Translations under genes and position numbers: made by a program
Shown here: in pieces, positions 16,975 through 26,099 of the stretch
Numbering within the stretch: position 1 is the first letter of the stretch
How the letters are laid out: each line of letters starts with the position of its first letter
The notes under the pieces: generated by a model
Told to the model about the DNA's origin: nothing
Seen by the model: only the letters and a program-made list of their open reading frames with translations
The model's database searches: none
Assembly: GCF_025998175.1 (NCBI RefSeq)
Contig: NZ_AP026695.1
Coordinates: 1,242,760-1,306,759, forward strand
DNA: 64,000 bases
From: Nitrosopumilus zosterae
GTDB lineage: Archaea > Thermoproteota > Nitrososphaeria > Nitrososphaerales > Nitrosopumilaceae
Direction: 5' to 3'

Positions 16975-18371
16975 CGATACTTGTAGTGTTGCTCAATCTC
17001 TGCGTCTTCATTATAACGTGTCTCCTCTATTTCAACAAACTTGGCTAATTCGGCATCAGTGTTAATTGTGAGTTCACGGTTTTCCCACTTGGATTCAATT
17101 AGATATGCAATCCATGCTCTTACTTGGAACGACATCTTCCTGGAAAGTGGCTCTAAGAACCCTTCAACAATAGTTCTTTCTGCCTCTTCATGAGTAAGAC
17201 ACCTAGTTTTAAGATAAAATATTTGCTCTTCGTCAATTTGTGCTACAGAAGCAGAGTGTGTGGCTTTTACATCATTTGTAAAGATCTCCAATCCCGGAAT
17301 TGCGTCGGATTTTGCATCTTTATCCAGGAGGATGGAACGCCCGGACAAAAATGAATTTGATTTTGCGGCATGTTCTTTAATTCTAATCATCCCTTTGAAA
17401 AGAGATTTTGATTTGTTTCTAAGAATTGATTTTTCAACGACTCTGGCTTCAGTAGATGGGCTTTCATGATTAACATTAGTTTGAATGTCAAATGATTGCT
17501 CATCATTTCCAAATATTACTTCAGAGTCATTGGCAGATGCGCCATTGCCATTAAGAAAATACTCAATCTTGTACCTTGATAAAATGGAACCAAATAGACC
17601 AGAGTACCAATTTACTTTAGCATCTTGTGCCAAATCAGTACGTCTTGTAGAAAAGTTAACGGCATGCTGATCCATTAGTTGCAAAGTGGTAACATCTAAT
17701 TGTGCATTTGCAGCAACACTGGCATTTAGTAATTCAAGATATGCCGGTTGCTTGTCGGTTTTAGGAGAATAGATTTCTTGGACAATGGTAGCTTTGCTAT
17801 TCTCATCTGCAAAGATAATATTTCGAGCAATAGTTGAATGGCCATCTTCAGACAAACATGCCAAAAAGTGAATTGGTTTCTCCAGGATGAGATTTGAAGG
17901 TATGTGGATAAAGACTCCGGAATTAAATGCGGCATTGTTCAGTGCGGTAAATTTATCATCATTTGAGTTTGAAGCCTCGAGTGCTTTTTTTACCAGTTCA
18001 AAATTGTTTTGAATTGCATCAGATATTGAAGAGATAACGAGTCCTTTTGATTTTAGATCATCTGAGATATTGATTTTGTGAACGTTTGTACCAATCTGAA
18101 TAATACAGGTTTCATTTTCTAACTCGGTTAGTCTTTTGTTTAAGAAACTTGGAATGGTTTCAGTAGTGGATGTTGAAAGTAATACTTTCTCAGGATCCAT
18201 TTTTTTTGCATCAGTGTATTTGTTGTAAAGTGGAGACATTTCAATTGGGAGACTGTCATAGATAGACAATGAACTCTTTCTGTAATCTTTGAGCCATTCG
18301 GGTTCATTCCTTGACGATGAAATTTCATCAATATGGCTAGTGTTGAGTTTTGAAAGTGATTCTTGAGACAT
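16971..18371 (-). CDS. sufD: Fe-S assembly scaffold SufD
   Basis: SufB/SufD-family beta-helix protein, 466 aa. SufD rather than SufB by divergence and by lacking several SufB residues. Features: EPEWLKDYRKSSLSIYDSLP near the N-terminus, central beta-helix with SKSLFKGMIRIKEHAAKSNSFLSGRSILLDKDAKSDAIPGLEI, and C-terminal AEERTIVEGFLEPLSRKM. The [21 protein letters not shown] pair is shared with SufB. It forms the SufB-SufC2-SufD scaffold. 25 bases after sufB. Confidence 0.92.
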   Translation of the reverse strand: MSQESLSKLNTSHIDEISSSRNEPEWLKDYRKSSLSIYDSLPIEMSPLYNKYTDAKKMDPEKVLLSTSTTETIPSFLNKRLTELENETCIIQIGTNVHKINISDDLKSKGLVISSISDAIQNNFELVKKALEASNSNDDKFTALNNAAFNSGVFIHIPSNLILEKPIHFLACLSEDGHSTIARNIIFADENSKATIVQEIYSPKTDKQPAYLELLNASVAANAQLDVTTLQLMDQHAVNFSTRRTDLAQDAKVNWYSGLFGSILSRYKIEYFLNGNGASANDSEVIFGNDEQSFDIQTNVNHESPSTEARVVEKSILRNKSKSLFKGMIRIKEHAAKSNSFLSGRSILLDKDAKSDAIPGLEIFTNDVKATHSASVAQIDEEQIFYLKTRCLTHEEAERTIVEGFLEPLSRKMSFQVRAWIAYLIESKWENRELTINTDAELAKFVEIEETRYNEDAEIEQHYKYR

Positions 18372-18396
18372 TTTTAATCAAAGTAAAATTGGGAGT

Positions 18397-19797
18397 TTAT
18401 CCCACAGAGTCATCCATCTCTAATTTGATCAGTCTATTTAGCTCCACTGCATATTCCATTGGAAGTTCTTTTGTAAATGGCTCCATGAAGCCATTAACAA
18501 TTAATGAAAGTGCTTCTTCCTCTGTAAAGCCCCTAGTCATCAGATAGAAGATTTGCTCATCACCGATTTTTCCAACTGTTGCTTCGTGCGTAATCGTGGC
18601 ATCTTCTTGATTGATTTCCATGTATGGATAAGTGTCAGTCTTGGATGTATCATCTAGGAGTAATGCATCACATCTTACAGTGGCTTTTACATTTGTAGCA
18701 CCTTTCGCCACATTTAGTAATCCTCTGTAAGTTGAACGTCCATCTAGTCTGCTTACTGACTTTGATGTAATTTTAGAAGTGGTGTTTGGGGCAAGATGAA
18801 CCATTTTAGCACCTGTATCTTGATGCTGTCCCTTTCCTGCAAATGCGATAGAAAGTGTTTCACCATATGCTCGCTCGCCCATAAGATAGATTCCAGGGTA
18901 CTTCATTGTTAGTTTACTTCCAATGTTTCCGTCAATCCATTCAACTGTTGCACCCTCATATGCATAAGCACGTTTTGTAACTAGATTGTATACATCACTG
19001 CTCCAGTTTTGGATTGTGGTGTATCTTAGTTTAGCATCTTTGTGTGCTACCAATTCTACAACTGCAGAGTGTAGAGATTCGGAAGAATAAACAGGAGCAG
19101 TACATCCTTCAATGTAATGAACTTCTGAGCCTTCATCAGCAATGATCAACGTTCTTTCGAATTGACCAATGTTCTCAGCATTAATTCTAAAATATGCTTG
19201 TAGCGGCATGTCGACTTTGACGCCAGGTGGAATGTAGATAAATGAACCGCCACTCCAAACTGCACTGTTAAGTGCTGCAAATTTGTTATCCTCAGGAGGA
19301 ATAATTTTACCAAAGTATTTCTTGAAAATTTCCGGATACTCTTTAAGAGCTGCATCAGTATCTAAGAATAAGACGCCTTGTTTTGCCAAGTCTTCTCTCA
19401 GACTGTGATACACAACTTCAGATTCATATTGTGCACCAACACCTGCTAAGAATTTCTTTTCAGCTTCTGGAATTCCAAGTTTATCGAATGTTTTTTTGAC
19501 ACTATCTGGAACATCATCCCAGTTCTTCTCTACTTTGTCGGACGCTTTTGCGTAGTAGTAGATGTTTTGGAAATCGATAACACTAAGATCTCCGCCCCAA
19601 GTAGGCATTGGTTTTTTCATGAAAATTTCATAAGATCGTAATCTAAAATCAAGCATCCATTCTGGTTCGCCTTTCATCTTGCTGATGCTAATCACAGTTT
19701 CCTTAGACAATCCTTTCTTGCTAAGATGAACATAAAGTTCTGTAGAGTCTTTAAAATCATATTTGGAATAATCCATATCGAGGTTTTCAGTTGCCAT
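18397..19797 (-). CDS. sufB: Fe-S assembly scaffold SufB
   Basis: Scaffold subunit on which the nascent cluster forms, about 466 aa. Motifs: [76 protein letters not shown], and [24 protein letters not shown]. The open frame starts at 19806 (MMGMATEN); I choose MATEN at 19797 because the TATA-like TTTATAATATA lies about 25-30 bases upstream of it, giving a leaderless mRNA. First gene of the sufB-sufD-Rieske-sufS-sufU-wHTH operon. Confidence 0.94.
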   Translation of the reverse strand: MATENLDMDYSKYDFKDSTELYVHLSKKGLSKETVISISKMKGEPEWMLDFRLRSYEIFMKKPMPTWGGDLSVIDFQNIYYYAKASDKVEKNWDDVPDSVKKTFDKLGIPEAEKKFLAGVGAQYESEVVYHSLREDLAKQGVLFLDTDAALKEYPEIFKKYFGKIIPPEDNKFAALNSAVWSGGSFIYIPPGVKVDMPLQAYFRINAENIGQFERTLIIADEGSEVHYIEGCTAPVYSSESLHSAVVELVAHKDAKLRYTTIQNWSSDVYNLVTKRAYAYEGATVEWIDGNIGSKLTMKYPGIYLMGERAYGETLSIAFAGKGQHQDTGAKMVHLAPNTTSKITSKSVSRLDGRSTYRGLLNVAKGATNVKATVRCDALLLDDTSKTDTYPYMEINQEDATITHEATVGKIGDEQIFYLMTRGFTEEEALSLIVNGFMEPFTKELPMEYAVELNRLIKLEMDDSVG

Positions 19798-19978
19798 GCC
19801 CATCATAACCCCGTTATATTATAAATACATGAGGAAAAATAGGCATAGCTAAATAGCTTGAGCTAAAATCTAGATCTTAGCAAGAAATTGAGATCAATTA
19901 ATGCCCAAAAATTATTTTTGTGCTTGTATCGATTAGAAAGAGATGATTTTAAAAAACACCACAGAATTTAATCAAATT

Positions 19979-20779
19979 CTAACAGTCTGAAAGAATTTGC
20001 TTCATAGTATCAAAAGAGCCCAAAACAGTGTGAACCTGAGACACAGTATTTTTCACATTGAATTTTTTGAGTTCATCAGCTGTAAAAGGACCAATAGCAA
20101 TCACAGATAACTTTTGTAAATTTTCAAGCAGTTTTGATTCATCAAAATCTTTTTGCATTATCTCAAAAAAGCCACGAACGGAAGAGGCACTAGTAAAAAC
20201 AATACCATCTACTTTATCTTGAAAAAATAATTCTCGAAACTCATTCCACTGAGTAGTATCTCTAAATGCACATACATCATAAAGATGAATTTCCAACACA
20301 TCAATTCCAATTTTATTCAATAGTTCTTTTAAAAATGGAGTTGATGCGCCACTACGAGGAACAATGACCTTTTTCCCAACTGCGTTGATTTGGGTGAATT
20401 CCTCACCAACACCAACAGATGAAAAAGTTGTAGGTTGAAGGTTTACTTTAATTCCCTCAGATTCAAGAGCGGCGGTAGTTTTTGGACCAACAGACATTAC
20501 TATGGTATTTGCGACAGCTAGTTGCAATTTGTCTAATTTACCAACATCTTTTGCAGTATCAAACAACAGTTTTACTGCTTTTGAGCTCATAAAAACAGAA
20601 TAATCAGGACAGTATTTCTCAACAGATTCCAAAAATTCATCAACAATTTTCTCCCCCTTACTTACAAGCTCAATTGTAGGTAACGGAAGTGCCTTTGCAT
20701 GGTTTTCTTCGGCAAGTGCAATGAATTCAGATGCATCATCTTTTGAACGAGTGATTGCGATAGTTTTTCCATCAAGCAT
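19979..20779 (-). CDS. hemD: Uroporphyrinogen-III synthase
   Basis: Cyclises hydroxymethylbilane with inversion of ring D. About 266 aa, two Rossmann-like lobes: GKTIAITRSKDDASEF, DYSVFMSSKAVKLLFD, SVGPKTTAALES, VIVPRSGAST, and GIVFTSASSVRGFFEIM then VIAIGPFTADELKKF. Sequence conservation is low in this family, but the pattern and the neighbours hemC and cobA make the call firm. ATG 20779 overlaps the cobA stop (TAATG); a GTG at 20788 is the alternative. Confidence 0.92.
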   Translation of the reverse strand: MLDGKTIAITRSKDDASEFIALAEENHAKALPLPTIELVSKGEKIVDEFLESVEKYCPDYSVFMSSKAVKLLFDTAKDVGKLDKLQLAVANTIVMSVGPKTTAALESEGIKVNLQPTTFSSVGVGEEFTQINAVGKKVIVPRSGASTPFLKELLNKIGIDVLEIHLYDVCAFRDTTQWNEFRELFFQDKVDGIVFTSASSVRGFFEIMQKDFDESKLLENLQKLSVIAIGPFTADELKKFNVKNTVSQVHTVLGSFDTMKQILSDC

Positions 20780-21519
20780 TATTTCCACCCAATACTTTCT
20801 GACAAATTAACTACATTTCCAATAATAATATTTGTGGGAGGGGTGATTTTATTTTCTTTAACTTTTTTTGCAATGTTTGTAACTGTTCCTTTAATCATTT
20901 TTTGATTAGGAGTGGTGCCATTTTGAATTACAGCTACAGGGGTTTTCGTATTCATTCCTCCAGCAATAAGTTGCTTGCAAATAACATCAATTCTTGAAAG
21001 CCCCATCATAATTACTATAGTATCAACAGATTTTGCCAATCTTTTCCATTTGACAATCTCCTTTTTCTTTTCAGGATCCTCATGGCCAGTTACAAAAACT
21101 ACCGATGATGCATATTTTCTGTGAGTAAGAGGAATTCCAGCATATGTCGCAGAGCCAATTCCAGAAGTAATTCCAGGAACAATTTCATATTTTACCTTGT
21201 TTTCTTTTAGAAATTCTGCTTCTTCACCACCACGGCCAAAGATTATGGGATCCCCGCCCTTTAGTCGGACTACATTCTTTTTTGATTTTGCGTATTTTAC
21301 CATCAAGTCATTAGTAGTATTTTGATGAGTAGTGTCATCTCCTACTGCCCGACCAACGTAAACTTTTTTGGCAGATTTTGGAATCATTGAAATAATTTTT
21401 TTGCTTACCAACCTATCATACAAAACAACATCTGCTTTTTTGAGTAATTCAACCGCACGCAATGTAATTAATTTATGATCTCCAGGTCCTGCGCCAACAA
21501 GATACACTTTTCCAGTCAT
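20779..21519 (-). CDS. cobA: Uroporphyrinogen-III C-methyltransferase (SUMT)
   Basis: SAM-dependent methylation of uroporphyrinogen III at C2 and C7 to precorrin-2, entry to siroheme, heme and cobalamin. 246 aa. Motifs: GKVYLVGAGPGDHKLITLRA, VLYDRLVS, VRLKGGDPIIFGRGGEEAEFL, VPGITSGIGSATYAGIPLTHR and VIMMGLSRI. The frame opens further up, but ATG 21519 is the start because it overlaps the hemC stop as ATGA and gives the standard N-terminus. Confidence 0.95.
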   Translation of the reverse strand: MTGKVYLVGAGPGDHKLITLRAVELLKKADVVLYDRLVSKKIISMIPKSAKKVYVGRAVGDDTTHQNTTNDLMVKYAKSKKNVVRLKGGDPIIFGRGGEEAEFLKENKVKYEIVPGITSGIGSATYAGIPLTHRKYASSVVFVTGHEDPEKKKEIVKWKRLAKSVDTIVIMMGLSRIDVICKQLIAGGMNTKTPVAVIQNGTTPNQKMIKGTVTNIAKKVKENKITPPTNIIIGNVVNLSESIGWK

Positions 21520-22451
21520 GTAGTATTCCATTCCTCCACTTTTTCTCTCCAATTTAATGCAAGATCATTTACTCCTTTTTTACGTAATTCTTCGCCCACA
21601 TTTTTGCCAAGAGATGCAGGATCATTTTTACTACCAGTTTTGGTTACATGTAATGATTGTTTTCCATCAACAGAAAATGCAGTAACTGTAAGAGTCATTT
21701 CGGTTCCGCTGGATTTCGCATACGCGCCAAGTGGAAATCTACATCCAGAATCCACATAGTTGGATAACGCTCTCTCTGCTTCAATTTCCAATCTAGAGTC
21801 TGAATCTTCAATTTTTTTCAACATAGAAATTGTGTTTGTATCATCAGATCTGGCAACAATCGCTATTGCACCTTGCCCAGGAGATGGAGAAAAATCATTT
21901 ATTGGTAATGGTGAGAATTTTACATCAACACCTAGTCTTGAAATTCCAGCTTGGGCAAGAACGATAGCGTCAAAATTTTCTCCAGATGTTTTTTTTATTC
22001 TTGTTTCAATATTTCCGCGTATTGGTTTTACTGTAACATCAGGTCTTTTTCTTGAAACTTGAACTGCGCGTCTAAGCGAGCTGGTTCCAATAACTGCACC
22101 TTTTTTGATATTTTCCAAAGATGAGCCATCAGAGGAAATAAAGACATCATTTACTGCTTCACGTTTTGGAATACATGCAATCACGAGACTTTCGTCTAGC
22201 TCTGATGGAACGTCTTTTAGACTATGAACTGCAAAGTCTACTTCTTTTTGCGATACTGCTCTATCCACTTCTTTTTCAAAGATTCCTTTTTGGTTTATTG
22301 TAAATAATGGCCTTGAATCAGTATCGCCTTTTGTAGTGATGGATTTAATTTCATATTCAGATCCAGGATTCACTTTTTTTAGTTCTGATATAACCCAATT
22401 TGTCTGAGCTAGTGATAATTGACTTCCTCTAGCACCAACTATGTACTTCAA
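21516..22451 (-). CDS. hemC: Porphobilinogen deaminase (hydroxymethylbilane synthase)
   Basis: Polymerises four porphobilinogens to hydroxymethylbilane. 311 aa. IVGARGSQLSLAQTNWV, KDVPSELDESL, GTSSLRRAVQ, RPDVTVKPIRGNIETR and SPGQGAIAIVAR are family signatures. The dipyrromethane cofactor Cys is in YVDSGCRFPLGAYA. It overlaps hemL upstream and cobA downstream by 4 bases each, so the four genes are translationally coupled. Confidence 0.96.
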   Translation of the reverse strand: MKYIVGARGSQLSLAQTNWVISELKKVNPGSEYEIKSITTKGDTDSRPLFTINQKGIFEKEVDRAVSQKEVDFAVHSLKDVPSELDESLVIACIPKREAVNDVFISSDGSSLENIKKGAVIGTSSLRRAVQVSRKRPDVTVKPIRGNIETRIKKTSGENFDAIVLAQAGISRLGVDVKFSPLPINDFSPSPGQGAIAIVARSDDTNTISMLKKIEDSDSRLEIEAERALSNYVDSGCRFPLGAYAKSSGTEMTLTVTAFSVDGKQSLHVTKTGSKNDPASLGKNVGEELRKKGVNDLALNWREKVEEWNTT

Positions 22452-23725
22452 TTTTTCACCGATTTTAATGCTGCATCATATGCATCAAGTGTCTTGTTTA
22501 GATCATTTTCAGTGTGAGCATCAGATAGAAAAACTACTTCAAACTGCGATGGTGCAATGAAGATTCCCTTTTTCAATAATGTTCTAAACATTTTTTGGAA
22601 TTTCTTAGAATCTGCTTTTTTGGAAGTTTCGTAATTAATCACGGGTTTGTTTGTAAAGAAAATCTGAAACATCGATGCGGTAAAGTTAATTTGATGTGCA
22701 ATATGCATGTCAGTGGCCATATCATCCAATGCGGTGGTAAACAAAAGATTGAATCTCTCAAGTTTAGAGTAGAGTTTGTTTTTCAATTTGTTTATTGTCT
22801 TAATTGAGCTAATTGCTGCACTGACAGATATAGGATTTCCAGCAAAAGTACTTGCCTGGTAGACTTTGCCCCCAGGAGACAATAAATCAATTATTTCTTT
22901 TCTTCCGCCAACTGCGGCAATTGTAAAGCCGTTGCTGAGAGCTTTGGCCATAGTAGTGATATCGGATTTAATTCCAAAATGCTCTTGAGCCCCACCAGGA
23001 GATACCCTGAATCCTGTAACCACTTCATCAAAAATTAGCGGGATGTTGTTTTCTTTGGTAATTTTTCGCAAATCATAGAGAAAATTTTTTTCAGGCAGAA
23101 TCAAACCCATGTTAGCTAGAATTGGTTCCACTATTACTCCTGCAATGTCTTTGTTTTGGTTAATTGTCTTTTGAAAGTCTTCAATGTTGTTATACTGCAC
23201 AACCAAAGTATTTTTTGAAACTTCATCTAATCCACCTTCTGAAACCGAAATGCCATTATGTGCAGAGCCAGAACCTGCTTTTACCAATACAGAATCATGT
23301 GCACCATGATAACATCCTTCAAATTTGATTATCTTTTTCTTTTTTGTAAAACCACGTGCCAATCTAATTGCAGTCATTGTTGCCTCTCCTCCAGTGTTGA
23401 CTAGCCGGACTTTGTCAATCGACGGAAAGTTTCCAATGATTAATTTCGATAATTCAGTTTCAGCTTCTGTCGGAGTACAATAGAGAGTTCCTTTAGAAAG
23501 TTGGTTGGAGACTGCATTGATAATCTCTTTTCTTCTATGCCCCAACAGTAAAGCACCATATCCATTGCAAAAATCAATATACTTTTTGTTCTCGACATCC
23601 CAAAGATATGCACCGTTTGATTTTTTTGTAAAGAATGGATATGGTTCAAAATACCTAACAGGGCTATTCACTCCTGATGGGATGACTTTTTTTGAATCTG
23701 AGAATAGTTTTGAATTAGTCATCAA
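22448..23725 (-). CDS. hemL: Glutamate-1-semialdehyde 2,1-aminomutase
   Basis: PLP enzyme converting glutamate-1-semialdehyde to 5-aminolevulinate. 425 aa. N-terminal KVIPSGVNSPVRYFEPYPFF is diagnostic for GSAM; EGCYHGAHDSVLVKAGSG and LIFDEVVTGFRVSPGGAQEHFGI are present, and TTMAKALSNGF holds the PLP lysine. First gene of hemL-hemC-cobA-hemD. Confidence 0.96.
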   Translation of the reverse strand: MMTNSKLFSDSKKVIPSGVNSPVRYFEPYPFFTKKSNGAYLWDVENKKYIDFCNGYGALLLGHRRKEIINAVSNQLSKGTLYCTPTEAETELSKLIIGNFPSIDKVRLVNTGGEATMTAIRLARGFTKKKKIIKFEGCYHGAHDSVLVKAGSGSAHNGISVSEGGLDEVSKNTLVVQYNNIEDFQKTINQNKDIAGVIVEPILANMGLILPEKNFLYDLRKITKENNIPLIFDEVVTGFRVSPGGAQEHFGIKSDITTMAKALSNGFTIAAVGGRKEIIDLLSPGGKVYQASTFAGNPISVSAAISSIKTINKLKNKLYSKLERFNLLFTTALDDMATDMHIAHQINFTASMFQIFFTNKPVINYETSKKADSKKFQKMFRTLLKKGIFIAPSQFEVVFLSDAHTENDLNKTLDAYDAALKSVKN

Positions 23726-23768
23726 AATAGACTAAACAAGGTCATTATTATTCGTAAAAGACATGATT

Positions 23769-23867
23769 TTAGAGTTTTTTAGGTATGGAACATCCAATTA
23801 AAGGATCATCAGATTTTTCTTGTTTGCACCAACAATTTGGACTACAATTTGTCGACTTTTTAGTCAT
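23769..23867 (-). CDS. 32-aa Cys-rich peptide
   Basis: Start ATG overlaps the stop of the preceding 54-aa ORF (ATGACTAA), so it appears coupled. It carries C8, C12, C14 and C26 as NCSPNCWCKQ and IGCS, a likely metal site. It is too short for a family call. Ends 43 bases before the hemL start region. Confidence 0.5.
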   Translation of the reverse strand: MTKKSTNCSPNCWCKQEKSDDPLIGCSIPKKL

Positions 23868-24024
23868 CAAATTCTCCTTTAATGTTCTTCCCATCATTGC
23901 AATCAAGATGATTCACTTGCGTGGATTCACGTACAGCCTGTTTGATGATGTCCGCCACTTCTTTTGACAATAGGAGTTTTGAAAATGAGGAATTGTCATG
24001 CTCAAGGAAGGGAGTAGCGCACAT
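23860..24024 (-). CDS. 54-aa small protein
   Basis: ATG-started ORF with an amphipathic core FSKLLLSKEVADIIKQAVRE and an acidic end. One Cys near the start and one at C42. It overlaps the following 32-aa Cys-rich ORF by 8 bases. The codon pattern is protein-like; function unknown. Confidence 0.5.
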   Translation of the reverse strand: MCATPFLEHDNSSFSKLLLSKEVADIIKQAVRESTQVNHLDCNDGKNIKGEFDD

Positions 24025-24111
24025 TAATCATACATACGCAAAATTTGTTAAAACATGATTGTAATTATTTTCCATAACAAACTAAAAGTTTGTAATCTAT
24101 ATAGAAAAAAG

Positions 24112-24234
24112 TTATCCAAGCTTGTTACAAATATCGTCACAGTTTGGACAAAATAATATATCGTCTGCAAACTTTCCACGTCTTAAAATCTCGGTTTCGT
24201 TATTTCCACATTTTTCACATTGTGTTTTTTGCAT
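24112..24234 (-). CDS. 40-aa zinc-ribbon protein
   Basis: Two CxxC knuckles: QCEKCGNN near the start and FCPNCDD near the end, spaced 23 residues apart, the classic zinc-ribbon layout. KFADDILFCPNC resembles the second knuckle of transcription-factor ribbons. Part of a run of tiny Cys-rich genes on this strand between 23.77 and 24.48 kb. Confidence 0.65.
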   Translation of the reverse strand: MQKTQCEKCGNNETEILRRGKFADDILFCPNCDDICNKLG

Positions 24235-24320
24235 TATACTAGGTATTTTATTTTAGATCTAAAAAAATAACCTAAATGATTTATGGTAAATATGTAAACA
24301 GAAACAATTTACATAGTTGA

Positions 24321-24476
24321 CTAACTAAAACCATATTCTTGTTTACAATCGTGAAATTTCGGTAATGATTTTACATTACAATTATGACATACATCTTGAA
24401 ACAAAAAATTACAATGCTGGCACTTTAGATGATTCTTTAGAAACCAACCACATGCTCTGCAACATTCATCAGGCAT
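24321..24476 (-). CDS. 51-aa double-knuckle zinc protein
   Basis: Cys/His-rich throughout: DECCRACGW, LKCQHCNF, VCHNCN and FHDC. At least eight potential ligands suit two zinc ions. The start codon overlaps the stop of the 142-aa upstream gene by 8 bases, so they are likely cotranscribed. Confidence 0.65.
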   Translation of the reverse strand: MPDECCRACGWFLKNHLKCQHCNFLFQDVCHNCNVKSLPKFHDCKQEYGFS

Positions 24477-24897
24477 TATATATTTGAGAATTCTTTGACG
24501 CCCAATCGAAATCTCTCAGTACAAATAAAATTCTCTTTGCAAGATAATTAGGAACTACATCTAAATCACATACAACTAAAATTAATCCTTCAGTATAGGG
24601 GAAAATTAATTCTAAGAAAGTTTCTCTTTGTACAGTTATGAAATTGAGTGGTCCAACTATATCATCGAATTCTTTACTAAGCGATGTTTGAAGGGTTCTT
24701 TGCATAAAAAACATCTCGGTTTCAGATTTAGACAGTTTTGTAAGAACACTATCATTACGAGATCGGGATTCAAAGACTCGCCCATTGTAGTTAATTGAGG
24801 ATACGAAAAATATCCGTTCATTGGACTCCAAGATATCGTCACATAGGCGTGAAATGGCTAAACTCTGCTTAAAATCAGATGATATCATGACTAGCAT
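24469..24897 (-). CDS. Hypothetical 142-aa protein
   Basis: Unrecognised soluble protein. Pattern: a helix (SDFKQSLAISRLCDDILES), a strand pair around IFFVSSINYNGRVFESR, a helix with basic residues, and strands FITVQRETFLELIFPY and GLILVVCDLD. The alternation resembles a roadblock/profilin-like fold, but this is only a visual impression. It is followed in an overlapping frame by a tiny zinc protein. Confidence 0.6.
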   Translation of the reverse strand: MLVMISSDFKQSLAISRLCDDILESNERIFFVSSINYNGRVFESRSRNDSVLTKLSKSETEMFFMQRTLQTSLSKEFDDIVGPLNFITVQRETFLELIFPYTEGLILVVCDLDVVPNYLAKRILFVLRDFDWASKNSQIYNA

Positions 24898-24971
24898 TAG
24901 CAGAACAAAGACTAAAGCAGCAAGTAATTAGATTCGATAAAACTCCGTAGTCTATGTAGTTGACAGTATGG

Positions 24972-25649
24972 CTATAATTCTTGTTTCCTTTGTATCTCAA
25001 ATTTTTTTCTAAATAAGAAAGCCACAATAATTGTTCCAACATAGGGTGCGCTCCAATAGAGCCACAAATCATTCATCATTCCAGACAACAAAGCAGGTGC
25101 CAAGGATCTTGCAGGATTCATTGATGCTCCAGAAATAAATGCCAAAAAGAAAATATCCAATCCAACTATACCGCCAATGGCAATGCCACTAAACCCTTTC
25201 AATCCTTTTGTATATACAACAGTGAAAATCACTGCCATAAGCAATGCAGATGCTAATACTTCTACTGGAAAAATCAAAAATAAAGAATAATCATAATTAG
25301 GAACGTTAGATCCTAGATTTGCGTCTTTTCCAATAAACGTCATTACAAACAGAGAGCCCAAAACTGCACCAATAATTTCTGCTGCAAAATACCAAACGAT
25401 TTGAATTTTTGAGATATGCCCAGTTATGTAATAACCTATAGTTACTGCAGGATTGAAATGTGCAAGAGAGATTTTACCAAACGAGTAAACGCCGATGATT
25501 AACGCAACAAATGGAGCAGCAGCTGCAAACCATATACCGTATGGACCACCAATTTGAACATCATATACAATTGAACCTGTTGCAAAAATTACAAGAATGA
25601 ATGTGCCAATCAATTCTACAGTAAAGATTTGAATGTTAGAATAGACCAT
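24972..25649 (-). CDS. Aquaporin/aquaglyceroporin family channel
   Basis: 225-aa MIP channel with six helices and both pore motifs: N66-P-A (AHFNPAVTIG) and N178-P-A-R (SMNPARSLAPAL). It is coupled to arsC (TAATG overlap). In known arsenic operons an aquaglyceroporin (AqpS) can replace an arsenite pump by letting arsenite leak out. By context this channel is therefore probably for As(OH)3, though water, glycerol or ammonia cannot be excluded. Confidence 0.92.
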   Translation of the reverse strand: MVYSNIQIFTVELIGTFILVIFATGSIVYDVQIGGPYGIWFAAAAPFVALIIGVYSFGKISLAHFNPAVTIGYYITGHISKIQIVWYFAAEIIGAVLGSLFVMTFIGKDANLGSNVPNYDYSLFLIFPVEVLASALLMAVIFTVVYTKGLKGFSGIAIGGIVGLDIFFLAFISGASMNPARSLAPALLSGMMNDLWLYWSAPYVGTIIVAFLFRKKFEIQRKQEL

Positions 25650-26053
25650 TATTGTTCCTCTATTTTTTTAATGAGATTCAACACCTCATTTTTTATTTGA
25701 TCACGAATCTCTCGTATTTTTTCAATATCCTTATCTTTTGGATCAGAAATATTCCAATCAATCACATCATTTACAAATAACGCAGGACATGATTCTTTAT
25801 CCATACACCCCATATTGACAGTGATGGACTGTGAAATCATTTCATTTGTCAGTTCTTTTGGTTTTTGCTCAGTTATGTCAATGCCAACCTCTTTCATCAC
25901 GTCAATGACAGTTGGAATAAGTTGAGATCGTGGCTTGGTTCCCGCACTAATTACATCAAGATGAGGTGCAAATTTTCTGAGAAACCCTTCTGCCATCTGG
26001 CTTCGGCCAGCGTTTTCTACGCACACAAAAAGAACTTTTTCTGGCTTGGCCAT
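25649..26053 (-). CDS. arsC: Arsenate reductase, thioredoxin-coupled low-MW phosphatase type
   Basis: Reduces arsenate to arsenite. P-loop C11-VENAGR17-S. Counted from ATG 26053 the three cysteines C11, C83 and C89 (NMGCMDKESCP) match the C10/C82/C89 relay of Staphylococcus/Bacillus ArsC, so arsenate reductase is favoured over plain tyrosine phosphatase. The frame opens at 26077, but that ATG lies in a TATA-like ATTTATATG, and ATG 26053 is about 30 bases downstream as expected for a leaderless mRNA. Cotranscribed with the aquaporin, divergent from arsR. Confidence 0.9.
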   Translation of the reverse strand: MAKPEKVLFVCVENAGRSQMAEGFLRKFAPHLDVISAGTKPRSQLIPTVIDVMKEVGIDITEQKPKELTNEMISQSITVNMGCMDKESCPALFVNDVIDWNISDPKDKDIEKIREIRDQIKNEVLNLIKKIEEQ

Positions 26054-26071
26054 AAAATCAAATAAATATTG

Positions 26072-26099
26072 GTTCATATAAATTTAGATTGATATGAAC
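26072..26099. promoter_or_regulatory. Inverted repeat, candidate ArsR operator
   Basis: GTTCATAT and ATATGAAC, 8-bp perfect arms 12 bases apart, lie in the arsC/arsR divergent promoter and overlap the arsR ATG (26094) and the arsC TATA region. Position and symmetry fit a homodimeric ArsR repressor site that shuts off both genes. Confidence 0.5.

Noticed and set aside
23785-23967. 60-aa plus-strand ORF
   Set aside because: Opposite the two overlapping minus-strand ORFs, which have better composition and metal motifs.
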